Shown: positions 1-7,029 of the stretch, piece by piece
How the letters are laid out: each line of letters opens with the position of its first letter
Position numbering within the stretch: the stretch's first letter is position 1
Assembly (NCBI GenBank): GCA_043811005.1
Contig: JBDRNO010000278.1
Coordinates: 1-10,953, forward strand
DNA: 10,953 bases
DNA from: JBDRNO01 sp043811005
Lineage (GTDB): Bacteria > Bacteroidota > Bacteroidia > NORP154
Reading direction: 5' to 3'
Notes under the pieces: generated by a model
Database searches by the model: none
What the model was told of the DNA's origin: nothing
What the model saw: the letters and a program-made list of their open reading frames with translations, nothing else
Program-made: the position numbers and the translations under genes

Positions 1-9
1 TGGAATTTA

Positions 10-40
10 TTTGGGATTTGGAATTTGGAGTTTGGAATTT
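10..40. repeat. 7-bp tandem repeat, about four units
   Basis: Units TTTGGGA, TTTGGAA, TTTGGAG and TTTGGAA lie head to tail, followed by TTT, and a related TGGAATTT stands just before them. The repeat is imperfect and lies in the spacer upstream of the E1 gene; it may continue left of the window. Bases 41-156 hold no gene, and I see no convincing promoter there. Confidence 0.75.
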
Positions 41-156
41 TAATTCTGATGCAAAATCTTTGACTTTAGAGACGGACACTAAATAGTCTATCTATAAAGT
101 CGTAAGAATTATTAATTATTTGTTTGCGATATTTGCAGACATAAAAACAAGTTCTT

Positions 157-2271
157 ATGCCTGATACTATCATTAACAACAAGAAGAAGAAAAGGAACTA
201 CACTCCGGAGGAAATTTTGTTAAAAGCTTATAAATTGATGAGTACAGCAGTAGCAATGACTGAATTGTTCGAGGAAAATGCGAGTATAACAAGCAAATAT
301 GTTCATGCTACCTCAAGGGGGCATGAAGCGGTTCAGATAGCGCTTGGTTTACAGTTAAAACCGCAGGATTATCTTTCTGTTTATTACAGGGATGACTCCA
401 TTTTGCTTGGGATTGGGATGACTCCATATGAGTTAATGCTGCAATTGCTTGCAAAGCATGATGATCTGAGTTCGGCTGGAAAGACATACTACTGTCACCC
501 TAGTTTAAAGCGCAATGATATGCCAAAGATCCCTCATCAATCTTCAGCTACCGGTATGCAGGCAATACCCACAACCGGCATAGCAATGGGGATTCAGTAT
601 TTAGAAAATCAAGGTCTTGCCGGGGATTACGTTGATGATTCCTCAAAAGAGAGTTCTGACAAGCCAGTTGTTGCCTGCTCACTGGGCGATGCTTCACTTA
701 CTGAAGGAGAGGTTTCAGAAGCTTTTCAAATGGCGGTTTTGAAGAAATTACCCATCCTGTATCTTGTTCAGGACAATGAGTGGGATATTTCCGCACATGC
801 AGATGAGATCAGGGCTATGGATGCTACTGAATATGCAAAAGGGTTTAAAGGTCTTGAAGTCCGCACAATAAAAGGATATGATTTCCCTGAATCTTACGAA
901 ACCATAAAGGAGGTCATAGAAATTATACGTAAAGAGAGGCGTCCATTCCTGATCCATGCTAAAGTTCCTTTATTGGGGCACCATACTTCAGGTATAAGAA
1001 AGGAACGGTACAGACCCGATTTGGAAGAGCAAAGCAAAAGAGATCCTTACCCGAGATTAAGAAAACAATTGCTCGAACTGGGGGTTGAGGAAACAAAATT
1101 AAAAAAGGTAGAAGAAAAAGCCAATAAGTTAGTACGCGAATCACTTGAAAGAGCATCAAAAGCAGAAGACCCTCATCCTGATGAAATACTAAAGCATATT
1201 TTTGCTCCTACCCCGGTCACGGAAGAAAAGGGCACCAGGTGTCCTGAAGGCAAAGAGCCGGTTGTAATGGTTGACTGTGCCATTTATGCTATAAAGGAAT
1301 TGATGCAAAAGCATCCGGAATGTCTTTTATACGGACAAGATGTAGGACCCCGGCTGGGTGGGGTTTTCAGAGAAGCTTCCACACTTGCGGAAACATTCGG
1401 GAATGAAAGGGTTTTTAATACACCCATTCAGGAAGCGTTTATTATAGGCAGCACCGTAGGAATGTCTGTTGCGGGATGCAAGCCCATTGTCGAAATTCAA
1501 TTTGCAGATTATATCTGGGCGGGTTTAAACCAACTTTTCACAGAAGTCAGCCGTTCATGTTATCTCACCAATGGTAAATGGCCTGTAAGTGCAATAATCC
1601 GTGTGCCTATAGGTGCTTTCGGATGCGGTGGACCTTATCATTCTTCAAGTGTTGAGTCGGCACTGTTAAATATCAAGGGTGTCAAAATTGCCTATCCTTC
1701 AAATGGAGCCGACCTGAAAGGGTTGATGAAATCGGCATATTATGATCCTAATCCTGTAATAATGTTTGAACATAAAGGGCTTTACTGGTCAAAGGTCAAA
1801 GGAACCGAAGAAGCCAAAACCATTGAACCCGATGAGGATTATATCATTCCCTTTGGTAAGGCAAGGATGGTTCAGGAATGTAGAAACGCGATTCATCGAG
1901 ACTCTACGTTGACAGTGATCGCTTATGGAATGGGTGTTCACTGGGCAAAGAATGCATCAAAACAATATCCCGGGCAGATAGAAATTATTGACCTCCGGAC
2001 ATTAAATCCCATTGACGAAGAAATGATCTTTGAATCGGTTAAGAGGCATAATAAATGTATTGTAATTACTGAAGAGCCAATTTTCAACACATTTGCCCAG
2101 AGCCTGGCGGGGATAATACAAAAAGAATGCTTTGAATACCTGGATGCCCCTGTTGAAGTAATTGGCTCGGTAAACCTGCCCGCTGTTCCGCTCAATTCAA
2201 TCCTTGAACAAACCATGTTCCCTTCTGCTGAGAAGGTTGCCAGGGTGATGGGGGAAGTGCTTGAATATTGA
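157..2271 (+). CDS. Fused 2-oxoacid dehydrogenase E1 component (alpha plus beta, thiamine diphosphate-dependent)
   Basis: This is the E1 part of a pyruvate or branched-chain 2-oxoacid dehydrogenase complex, which decarboxylates the 2-oxoacid on thiamine diphosphate and passes the acyl group to E2 lipoyl. At 704 residues it joins two normally separate subunits. The alpha half (about 20-345) shows GHEAVQIALG, YYRDDS (76-81) and the cofactor motif GDASLTEGE (from G177) through DN (206-207), then GHHTSG and a DPYPRL stretch. The beta half (about 368-704) shows GQDVGPRLGGVF, TPIQEAF with the expected Glu426, EIQFADYIW, YHSSS with His495, and EHKGLYW. Both active halves look intact. The start is ATG after a weak leader, and the N-terminus is Lys-rich (NNKKKKRNY). 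No E2 or E3 gene is in the window, so the substrate (pyruvate or branched-chain) cannot be fixed. Fused E1 proteins of this size are common in Bacteroidota. The cytoplasmic enzyme is probably transcribed alone. Confidence 0.93.
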   Translation: MPDTIINNKKKKRNYTPEEILLKAYKLMSTAVAMTELFEENASITSKYVHATSRGHEAVQIALGLQLKPQDYLSVYYRDDSILLGIGMTPYELMLQLLAKHDDLSSAGKTYYCHPSLKRNDMPKIPHQSSATGMQAIPTTGIAMGIQYLENQGLAGDYVDDSSKESSDKPVVACSLGDASLTEGEVSEAFQMAVLKKLPILYLVQDNEWDISAHADEIRAMDATEYAKGFKGLEVRTIKGYDFPESYETIKEVIEIIRKERRPFLIHAKVPLLGHHTSGIRKERYRPDLEEQSKRDPYPRLRKQLLELGVEETKLKKVEEKANKLVRESLERASKAEDPHPDEILKHIFAPTPVTEEKGTRCPEGKEPVVMVDCAIYAIKELMQKHPECLLYGQDVGPRLGGVFREASTLAETFGNERVFNTPIQEAFIIGSTVGMSVAGCKPIVEIQFADYIWAGLNQLFTEVSRSCYLTNGKWPVSAIIRVPIGAFGCGGPYHSSSVESALLNIKGVKIAYPSNGADLKGLMKSAYYDPNPVIMFEHKGLYWSKVKGTEEAKTIEPDEDYIIPFGKARMVQECRNAIHRDSTLTVIAYGMGVHWAKNASKQYPGQIEIIDLRTLNPIDEEMIFESVKRHNKCIVITEEPIFNTFAQSLAGIIQKECFEYLDAPVEVIGSVNLPAVPLNSILEQTMFPSAEKVARVMGEVLEY

Positions 2272-2342
2272 ATACTTTTAATTCTGATTTTTTCATTTTA
2301 ATAGCAACTTGATATAATATATTACCCATTTATTTTCATACT

Positions 2343-2792
2343 TTGAAAAAATCCAAAACACCTGAAAGTTTTATCAGACCACCGGGGTATCCGGGTGGGA
2401 GAAAAGCGCTTAGTGAGTTTGTTGAAAAAAACATGCAATACCCTAAAGAAGCGATGGAGAAGGGGATTGAAGGGATGGTTATGGTCAAATTCGATATTAA
2501 TCATAAAGGAAAAGTGATCAAAGCAGAAGTTAAGAACGGTTTAGGTTATGGTTGTGATGAAGAGGCGCTTCGGTTGGTGAAGTTAATGAAGTACGAAAGC
2601 AAAAAACATAGAGGAATAAGAGTGATCTTTCATAAAACCATAATCATCCATTTCAACTTGAAAAAATACCGGGAAAAAACACATCCCTCTGAAAACGAAT
2701 CTTCCGGGGTTCAACAGATAATTTATAGTTATAAAGAGAAGGAATCAGAATCTAAGCGACAGAGCTATACTTTTACTATTAAGCTGAAATAA
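2343..2792 (+). CDS. Stand-alone TonB C-terminal domain protein (TTG start)
   Basis: This 149-residue protein is nearly all TonB C-terminal fold (about 22-108): a GG-x-x-A-L-x-x-F-V start, QYPKEAMEKGIEGMVMVKF, then INHKGKVIKAEV and GYGCDEEALRLVKLMKY, closing with IIIHFNL. TonB proteins pass energy from ExbBD in the inner membrane to outer-membrane receptors. Here there is no membrane anchor, proline-rich spacer or signal peptide, so that role is doubtful and the protein looks cytoplasmic. The usual W-x-PG after the helix is replaced by YESKKHRG. A charged 40-residue tail (109-149) follows the domain. The start must be TTG: an in-frame TGA lies at 2310-2312, no ATG lies between, and the first internal ATG (residue 31) would cut into the domain. 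It may be a decayed or truncated TonB, or a soluble domain with another role. The domain is clear; the function is not. Confidence 0.78.
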   Translation: MKKSKTPESFIRPPGYPGGRKALSEFVEKNMQYPKEAMEKGIEGMVMVKFDINHKGKVIKAEVKNGLGYGCDEEALRLVKLMKYESKKHRGIRVIFHKTIIIHFNLKKYREKTHPSENESSGVQQIIYSYKEKESESKRQSYTFTIKLK

Positions 2793-2829
2793 AAAAGCTC
2801 TTTGACGGGACGGTGTAAGTAGCCGGGAG

Positions 2830-2884
2830 ATTCTGAACCCCGCCATACCCTCTGTTGAGGCTTACGGATGGCGGGGTTCAGAAT
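2830..2884. repeat. Perfect 17-bp inverted repeat, long hairpin
   Basis: The arms at 2830-2846 (ATTCTGAACCCCGCCAT) and 2868-2884 are exact reverse complements around a 21-base loop. The loop itself can form a small stem, CCTC (2849-2852) with GAGG (2857-2860). The element is GC-rich in an AT-rich spacer 37 bases after the TonB-domain stop. No T-run follows on either side, so it is not a classic intrinsic terminator; a REP/MITE-like dispersed palindrome or a factor-aided terminator are the alternatives. Confidence 0.8.
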
Positions 2885-2949
2885 GACAATAGTTCTTAAA
2901 GATCTTTGAAGTTTAGGGTATCTCTAGCACTCCTCATATCTTCAAACAT

Positions 2950-2981
2950 ATGAGCACTTGAGTACACGAACACATGAACAC
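2950..2981. repeat. 8-bp tandem repeat, four imperfect units
   Basis: Units ATGAGCAC, TTGAGTAC, ACGAACAC and ATGAACAC follow one another without a gap, each differing from the consensus ATGAACAC by up to three bases. They sit 27 bases before the start of the transporter-like gene, in non-coding sequence. Confidence 0.65.
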
Positions 2982-3008
2982 AGATTTATAATATAATTTT
3001 AAATTGCT

Positions 3009-3938
3009 ATGTATTTTTATCAAATAACTATAATAAAATTCATAGTATTGATATCTTTTTGTACAACCAGTGCATTAGCTCAATACAGTGAAACAATAAG
3101 CAGTGGCAGACCTGGGCAAGCTATTACCCCTACGACAGTTGGCAAAAAAATCTTTCAGCTTGAAACTGGGATAGCTTTGGGTGGGTATGAAGGTGATATT
3201 TTACTTCATAAAGGACAATCTTACACAATCTCAACATTATTTCGTTTTGGCTTAACAGAAACATTTGAGATCAATACCGGCTGGGATTTAAGAAGCGTTA
3301 GAATTAACATGCCTGATGATTCAGTATTTAGCTTTAACAGTTGGAACTTTTCCAAATTAGGTGAGAAATATCGCAATATGTTAGATTCTACTATTAACAT
3401 TGGTGGTTTGAATTTATCCACCTTAGGTATGAGATATAATATTATAGAAGGAAAAGGTATTGTTCCGGCAGTTGGTTTTCAATTTACCATAAAATTAAAT
3501 ATTCTAAATGGCGACTATAATCCTGATAATATAGCTCCGCAATTTTTGCTTGTTACAAGTCAAAATTTATCGGAACGGTTTTCTTTAACAGCCAATCTCG
3601 GTGCTGACTGGAGCGGGAACAGTGCCAGCCCTACGGGCATTTATGTTGTAAACCTTGCATTTTCATTTTTTGAAAAGTGGGGCGGCTTTATTGAGAATTA
3701 TGGTTCATTTGATGATAAAACCTTTGATACAAAATTCGATGCTGGAATTGCGTATTTAGTTAATAATAATTTGCAATTGGATTTACTTGGTGGGGCTGGC
3801 AAAAACAATGACTTATTTGACTATTTTATCAGCATAGGAATATCCTGGATGAAAAATATTTCGAAGAAAAATAATTACCGCAAGTTGCCACTTATCACTT
3901 TTTATTTGATTAGATATATAATTTATTACAGGAGATAA
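3009..3938 (+). CDS. Outer-membrane transporter-like beta-barrel (MetA-pathway/phenol-degradation type)
   Basis: The 309-residue precursor starts with a signal peptide (about 1-25, hydrophobic IIKFIVLISF, probable cut after SALAQ). The mature start, GRPGQAITPTTVGKKIFQLETG, matches the opening of the 'transporter' barrel family often named after the MetA pathway of phenol degradation (DRP...P.tv..g.fQlEtG). Alternating strands follow: TLFRFGLTETFEINTGWDLR, LSTLGMRYNI, PAVGFQFTIKLNI, FSLTANLGADWSG, FGIAYLV-like and FISIGISWM. The barrel should end near residue 282. Instead a 24-residue basic and hydrophobic tail (286-309) follows, which is unusual because barrel proteins end in the last strand. 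One extra A in the A5 run at 3867-3871 would give a TAA right after SKKK, so the tail may come from a one-base deletion. Substrate unknown; the family name does not imply phenol breakdown. The gene stands alone. Confidence 0.7.
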   Translation: MYFYQITIIKFIVLISFCTTSALAQYSETISSGRPGQAITPTTVGKKIFQLETGIALGGYEGDILLHKGQSYTISTLFRFGLTETFEINTGWDLRSVRINMPDDSVFSFNSWNFSKLGEKYRNMLDSTINIGGLNLSTLGMRYNIIEGKGIVPAVGFQFTIKLNILNGDYNPDNIAPQFLLVTSQNLSERFSLTANLGADWSGNSASPTGIYVVNLAFSFFEKWGGFIENYGSFDDKTFDTKFDAGIAYLVNNNLQLDLLGGAGKNNDLFDYFISIGISWMKNISKKNNYRKLPLITFYLIRYIIYYRR

Positions 3939-4167
3939 TTGCCAAATCAGTTTCAACAGGTAGCAACTTAAGTTAATTAATATGGGGTTGATATTTAATA
4001 GTATCAGATTTTTAATATTTTATTCAAATTGCGAAATTATGTTCTTAAGTATAAATATCTACGAAATTTTTCCCATAAATTATCCTGCATTATTTTTTCA
4101 TCACAGGCAACCATTTTAAGATTTTACCGTCTAATAATCGAGATAACATCAAAAATGCCGGCTATTT

Positions 4168-4181
4168 TATTAAATTTAATA
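4168..4181. promoter_or_regulatory. 14-bp perfect AT palindrome upstream of the sigma gene
   Basis: TATTAAATTTAATA is a perfect palindrome ending 52 bases before the sigma start codon. It could be an operator or part of the promoter region. In sequence this AT-rich a chance origin is quite possible, so the call is tentative. Confidence 0.3.
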
Positions 4182-4206
4182 TTATTGAAATAAGCTTTTA
4201 TTTTCT

Positions 4207-4224
4207 TATTATTGTAGAATAATA
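4207..4224. promoter_or_regulatory. 7-bp dyad with 4-base spacer just before the sigma start
   Basis: TATTATT (4207-4213) and AATAATA (4218-4224) are exact reverse complements separated by GTAG. The right arm ends 9 bases before the ATG at 4234, so it could be an operator, or a weak mRNA hairpin next to the translation start. It is AT-only and may be chance. Confidence 0.3.
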
Positions 4225-4233
4225 GAACCTGAA

Positions 4234-4788
4234 ATGAGTTCATTTGGTAATTCTGCAATAGAAAAATTAATAACCGGCTGTGTTAAAAGCGACAGGAAAT
4301 GCCAGCAAAAAATATATGAGCTCTATTATAGCAAGATGATGGGTGTTTGCATTAGGTATTCGAATAATCGCGAGGAAGCCAAAGATTTATTACATGACGG
4401 GTTTTTAAAAGTCTTTAATAATATAAATAAATTCGATCATAAAGGTTCATTTGAAGGATGGGTCCGGAAAATAATGATCAATACAACAATTGATAATTTT
4501 CGTAAAAGCAAACCCATTTATTTAAAGGACGAAAATGAGCTTTTGAACATTGAAGATAGTGAAAGCGACCTGAACATATTAAGCCGGTTGAGTCTTGAAG
4601 ATATTTTAAAAGCAGTACAAAATCTTTCTCCGGCATACAGAGCTGTTTTTAACTTATATGTGATTGAGGGATATACACATAAAGAAGTTGCCAATGAGTT
4701 GGGCATCAGTGTTGGAACATCAAAATCAAATTTAGCAAAGGCAAAATACAATTTAAGAAAAATATTTACAAAGGTGGTGGAAAAATAA
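4234..4788 (+). CDS. ECF-type sigma-70 family RNA polymerase sigma factor
   Basis: The 184-residue protein has the two domains of an extracytoplasmic-function sigma factor and nothing else. Region 2 (about 24-91) runs from QQKIYELYYSKMMGVCIRYS through NREEAKDLLHDGFLKVFNNI, and ends in GSFEGWVRKIMINTTIDNFRK, which binds core polymerase and the -10 element. Region 4 (about 120-178) contains LSPAYRAVFNLYVIEGYTHKEVA and the helix-turn-helix ELGISVGTSKSNLAKAK, for -35 recognition. The acidic linker (98-115) is typical. Length and motifs are complete, so it is probably active. The next gene begins only 15 bases after its stop and encodes a membrane protein with an anti-sigma-like N-terminus, so the two are likely cotranscribed and functionally paired. 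ECF factors often activate their own promoter; dyads upstream (4168-4224) may matter, but no target promoter motif could be shown. Confidence 0.95.
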   Translation: MSSFGNSAIEKLITGCVKSDRKCQQKIYELYYSKMMGVCIRYSNNREEAKDLLHDGFLKVFNNINKFDHKGSFEGWVRKIMINTTIDNFRKSKPIYLKDENELLNIEDSESDLNILSRLSLEDILKAVQNLSPAYRAVFNLYVIEGYTHKEVANELGISVGTSKSNLAKAKYNLRKIFTKVVEK

Positions 4789-4803
4789 TTTAATGGCTAT
4801 TTA

Positions 4804-6159
4804 ATGGACAAGAAGCTACATATCAACAATACAGATGATTTTTTAAAGGATGCTTTGAAAAACTACGAAGCGCCTTATCATCCTGCGGATTGGGCAGAGA
4901 TGGAAAAATTGCTGGATATCAAAGGGAAATCTGTTTGGTATAAGAGATCATCTCTTTCCAAATTGATCGGAGGTGGTTTGATCATATTAATAGCTGCTTT
5001 TTGTGCTTTTCATTATATTAGCAAAGTACCTTCTGAAACAGATAATGAACAATCTCAAAATACACATGATGAAGTACATCCGTACAAGGATGCCAAACAA
5101 ATATCAAATAAAAAATCTTCAGATATGCAAGAAGGGCAATCTGAGATTGAACAGGATGAGAAGATGCCAGGTATTGACAAAAAACCAACCAGATTTATTC
5201 CTGATGACAATTTATCTGATTTAGATAAAAAATATTTATTGAACAATGATAAACCTTCTGATGCAAACGAAAAGTCATATTTTATCAAAGAAGAGACAAG
5301 TGAAACCCAAAGACCTTGGTTAGATATGTTAAGAAATGCTTATATTGAGCAAGACCAGCAAATTCCTGTACCAAGCGCAGTATTTACTTCAGACAAAATA
5401 TCGGGATGTAAACCCCTTTTGGTTCAATTTAAATCAGATCATTCAGATGTACCAAAAAATTACCTCTGGGATTTTGGTAACGGATTTTATTCAAACGATC
5501 CCAATCCTGAACACCTGTATGAACAAAATGGAATATATGATGTAACCCTAACTGTTACGTCTTTGATAAATGAAAAAATCGAATCAAAGACTATCAATAA
5601 TATGATAACGGTTTACTCATTACCGATGGCAAAGTTTGATTGGCACCGAAAAGAGCCGATCGCAGTCAACCGTACAGTTAATTTTATTAACCAATCCAAA
5701 AGTGCAGTTACCTGGCAATGGGATTTTGGGGATAACGTAACATCAACAGAACAAAATCCAAATCATGTTTACAATAGTGAGGGGGTTAACACAGTTGAAT
5801 TAATAGTTAAAAATGCTTATGGCTGTTATGATACTTCACATAGCTTTATATCTGTAATCAGTAAAATAAAAGAAGATGATTTTTACACGCCAAATGCCTT
5901 TAGCCCCAACGGTGACGGGATCAACGATGTCTTTTGCCCTATAGCAGCAGGAATTTCCGACAGTGAGTTTGAAATGACTATCTACGACAGAAATGGAAAT
6001 CTGGTTTATGAAACAACAAATATTAACCAACCATGGACCGGCAGGATCAAAAATGATGGAAAAATTGCACCTGAGGGCATTTATATTTGGTTAGTCATCA
6101 TTGAAAATAAATACGGAGAAAAATATAAACATGTGGGGCATGTTACCCTGATACGCTAA
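4804..6159 (+). CDS. Single-pass membrane PKD protein with T9SS type B (gliding-motility C-terminal) domain; candidate anti-sigma partner
   Basis: The 451 residues read as: cytoplasmic N-terminus (1-53) with FLKDALKNYEAPYHPADWAEMEKLLD, a pattern I associate with Bacteroidota anti-sigma-like proteins encoded after ECF genes; one membrane helix (about 54-72, LIGGGLIILIAAFCAFHYI); an acidic, Lys/Ser-rich linker (about 77-185); PKD domain 1 (about 192-270, with YLWDFGNG); PKD domain 2 (about 276-353, with WQWDFGDN); and a C-terminal domain (360-451) opening with TPNAFSPNGDGINDVF and ending in HVGHVTLIR, the signature of gliding-motility/T9SS type B sorting domains. There is no cleavable signal peptide: the helix lies after 53 residues and acts as a signal anchor, leaving PKD and sorting domains in the periplasm or beyond. 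The start lies 15 bases after the sigma stop, suggesting coupled expression. The sigma-control role is inferred from position and N-terminal pattern; the domains are seen directly. Confidence 0.85.
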   Translation: MDKKLHINNTDDFLKDALKNYEAPYHPADWAEMEKLLDIKGKSVWYKRSSLSKLIGGGLIILIAAFCAFHYISKVPSETDNEQSQNTHDEVHPYKDAKQISNKKSSDMQEGQSEIEQDEKMPGIDKKPTRFIPDDNLSDLDKKYLLNNDKPSDANEKSYFIKEETSETQRPWLDMLRNAYIEQDQQIPVPSAVFTSDKISGCKPLLVQFKSDHSDVPKNYLWDFGNGFYSNDPNPEHLYEQNGIYDVTLTVTSLINEKIESKTINNMITVYSLPMAKFDWHRKEPIAVNRTVNFINQSKSAVTWQWDFGDNVTSTEQNPNHVYNSEGVNTVELIVKNAYGCYDTSHSFISVISKIKEDDFYTPNAFSPNGDGINDVFCPIAAGISDSEFEMTIYDRNGNLVYETTNINQPWTGRIKNDGKIAPEGIYIWLVIIENKYGEKYKHVGHVTLIR

Positions 6160-6172
6160 AGCTACAGGGTAA
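6143..6172 (+). terminator. Possible transcription terminator overlapping the PKD gene stop
   Basis: TTACCCTG (6143-6150) pairs exactly with CAGGGTAA (6165-6172) around a 14-base loop that contains the stop codon. A moderately T-rich ACTTTATT follows, not a clean T-run. It would separate the sigma/PKD pair from the barrel gene downstream, but termination strength is uncertain. A second small hairpin, GGGTC/GACCC, lies at 6245-6258. Confidence 0.4.
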
Positions 6173-6244
6173 ACTTTATTGAAGTAATAAGCGCTATTTT
6201 AGTCTTATCTACAAAGAAATTTTTTCTATGGTTTTCAGAAAGCC

Positions 6245-6258
6245 GGGTCACGCGACCC
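6245..6258. repeat. Short GC hairpin in the spacer
   Basis: GGGTC and GACCC pair around ACGC, giving a 5-bp GC-rich stem in an otherwise AT-rich spacer, 87 bases after the PKD gene stop. It has no T-run, so it is at most a weak or auxiliary terminator. Confidence 0.3.
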
Positions 6259-6388
6259 CTCTGTCAACAGGATATTTCGAAATCCCCAAAAACTATTTTA
6301 TCATAACATATACTTTTAAAAGCAGACTCATTTATAAAATACAGAATTTTCCTTCTTATTTCCTTCTCTTTCCATTACTTTCGCATTG

Positions 6389-6973
6389 ATGAACTCAATA
6401 TCTAAAATCGCAACTTTTACCTTTTTGTTATACGTATCCTGCCCTGTTTTTTCACAGGACAGCACCGAATATATCAGTGATTCCTACAAACAAACTCATC
6501 CGGGAAAAAAGAGGTTTGACAGGAGTAAAGTATTTACGGGAGGAAACATTGGGTTGCTGTTTGGAACTGTAACATATATTGATCTTTCGCCAATAATTGG
6601 TTACATGTTGACTGAAAAAATATCAGCAGGGATTGGGGTTACCTATAAATACTTCAATGATAATAGAATAGCTAATTATAGTACAAACATTTTTGGCGGA
6701 AGGGTGTTTGGAAGATATCTTTTCACCGAAAATTTATTCGCCCATACTGAATATGAATTATTAAACCTTGAGATCATTATGGTTGATCGCTGGTATAATG
6801 TTACAGACAGGTATAGAAAGAATGTAAGCTATATATGGGTAGGCGGAGGCTACAGATATCCAGTCGGACTAAATTCATACCTTAGTTTTATGGTTCTCTA
6901 CAACTTAAACGAATCTGCTTTCTCCATCTATCCAAATCCGATCTATACGATTGGGGTAAATATTGGGTTATGA
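6389..6973 (+). CDS. Small outer-membrane beta-barrel protein
   Basis: The 194-residue precursor has a signal peptide (hydrophobic IATFTFLLYVSCPVF, probable cut after VFSQ, residue about 22). After a short polar stretch come barrel strands with small loops: VFTGGNIGLLFGTVTYIDLSP, IGYMLTEKISAGIGVTYKYF, NIFGGRVFGRYLFTENLFAHTEYE, VSYIWVGGGYRYPVG, YLSFMVLYNL and the closing strand PIYTIGVNIGL, which ends the protein as barrel proteins do. I recognise the pattern as a conserved Bacteroidota outer-membrane family that, as I recall, is sometimes mislabelled 'alpha-ketoglutarate decarboxylase' in databases; nothing here suggests an enzyme. ATG at 6389 is preferred to the in-frame TTG just before it (6386). 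The cysteine in VSC is not in a good lipobox, because Tyr rather than Leu stands at -3. The gene follows the sigma/PKD pair by 229 bases, with hairpins between, so shared transcription is uncertain. Function unknown. Confidence 0.75.
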   Translation: MNSISKIATFTFLLYVSCPVFSQDSTEYISDSYKQTHPGKKRFDRSKVFTGGNIGLLFGTVTYIDLSPIIGYMLTEKISAGIGVTYKYFNDNRIANYSTNIFGGRVFGRYLFTENLFAHTEYELLNLEIIMVDRWYNVTDRYRKNVSYIWVGGGYRYPVGLNSYLSFMVLYNLNESAFSIYPNPIYTIGVNIGL

Positions 6974-7029
6974 TATTAAGCTCTTGGTTTTTATTCTCGT
7001 TATTTTATAAATTTATAAGTACAGAATAT

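Larger units (their letters stand above)
3939..4233. other. AT-rich intergenic region upstream of the sigma gene
   Basis: This 295-base spacer is strongly AT-rich and I see no RNA gene or convincing coding sequence in it. The only notable structures are the two dyad symmetries listed separately at 4168-4181 and 4207-4224. The promoter of the sigma/PKD gene pair must lie here, but I could not place the Bacteroidota TTTG / TAnnTTTG boxes with correct spacing. Confidence 0.6.

Noticed and set aside
3982..4119. Possible 45-codon open frame in the spacer before the sigma gene
   Set aside because: The translation is low-complexity and Phe/Ile/Asn-rich, as expected from AT-rich non-coding DNA, with no start context or recognisable motif.
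6376..6383. TACTTTCG as a -7 promoter box for the small barrel gene
   Set aside because: It has one mismatch to TAnnTTTG, no properly spaced TTTG upstream, and lies only 6 bases before the ATG.
6389..6460. Small barrel protein as a lipoprotein (Cys in VSCPVF)
   Set aside because: The residue at -3 is Tyr, not Leu-like, and a normal signal-peptidase I site after VFSQ fits the barrel fold better.
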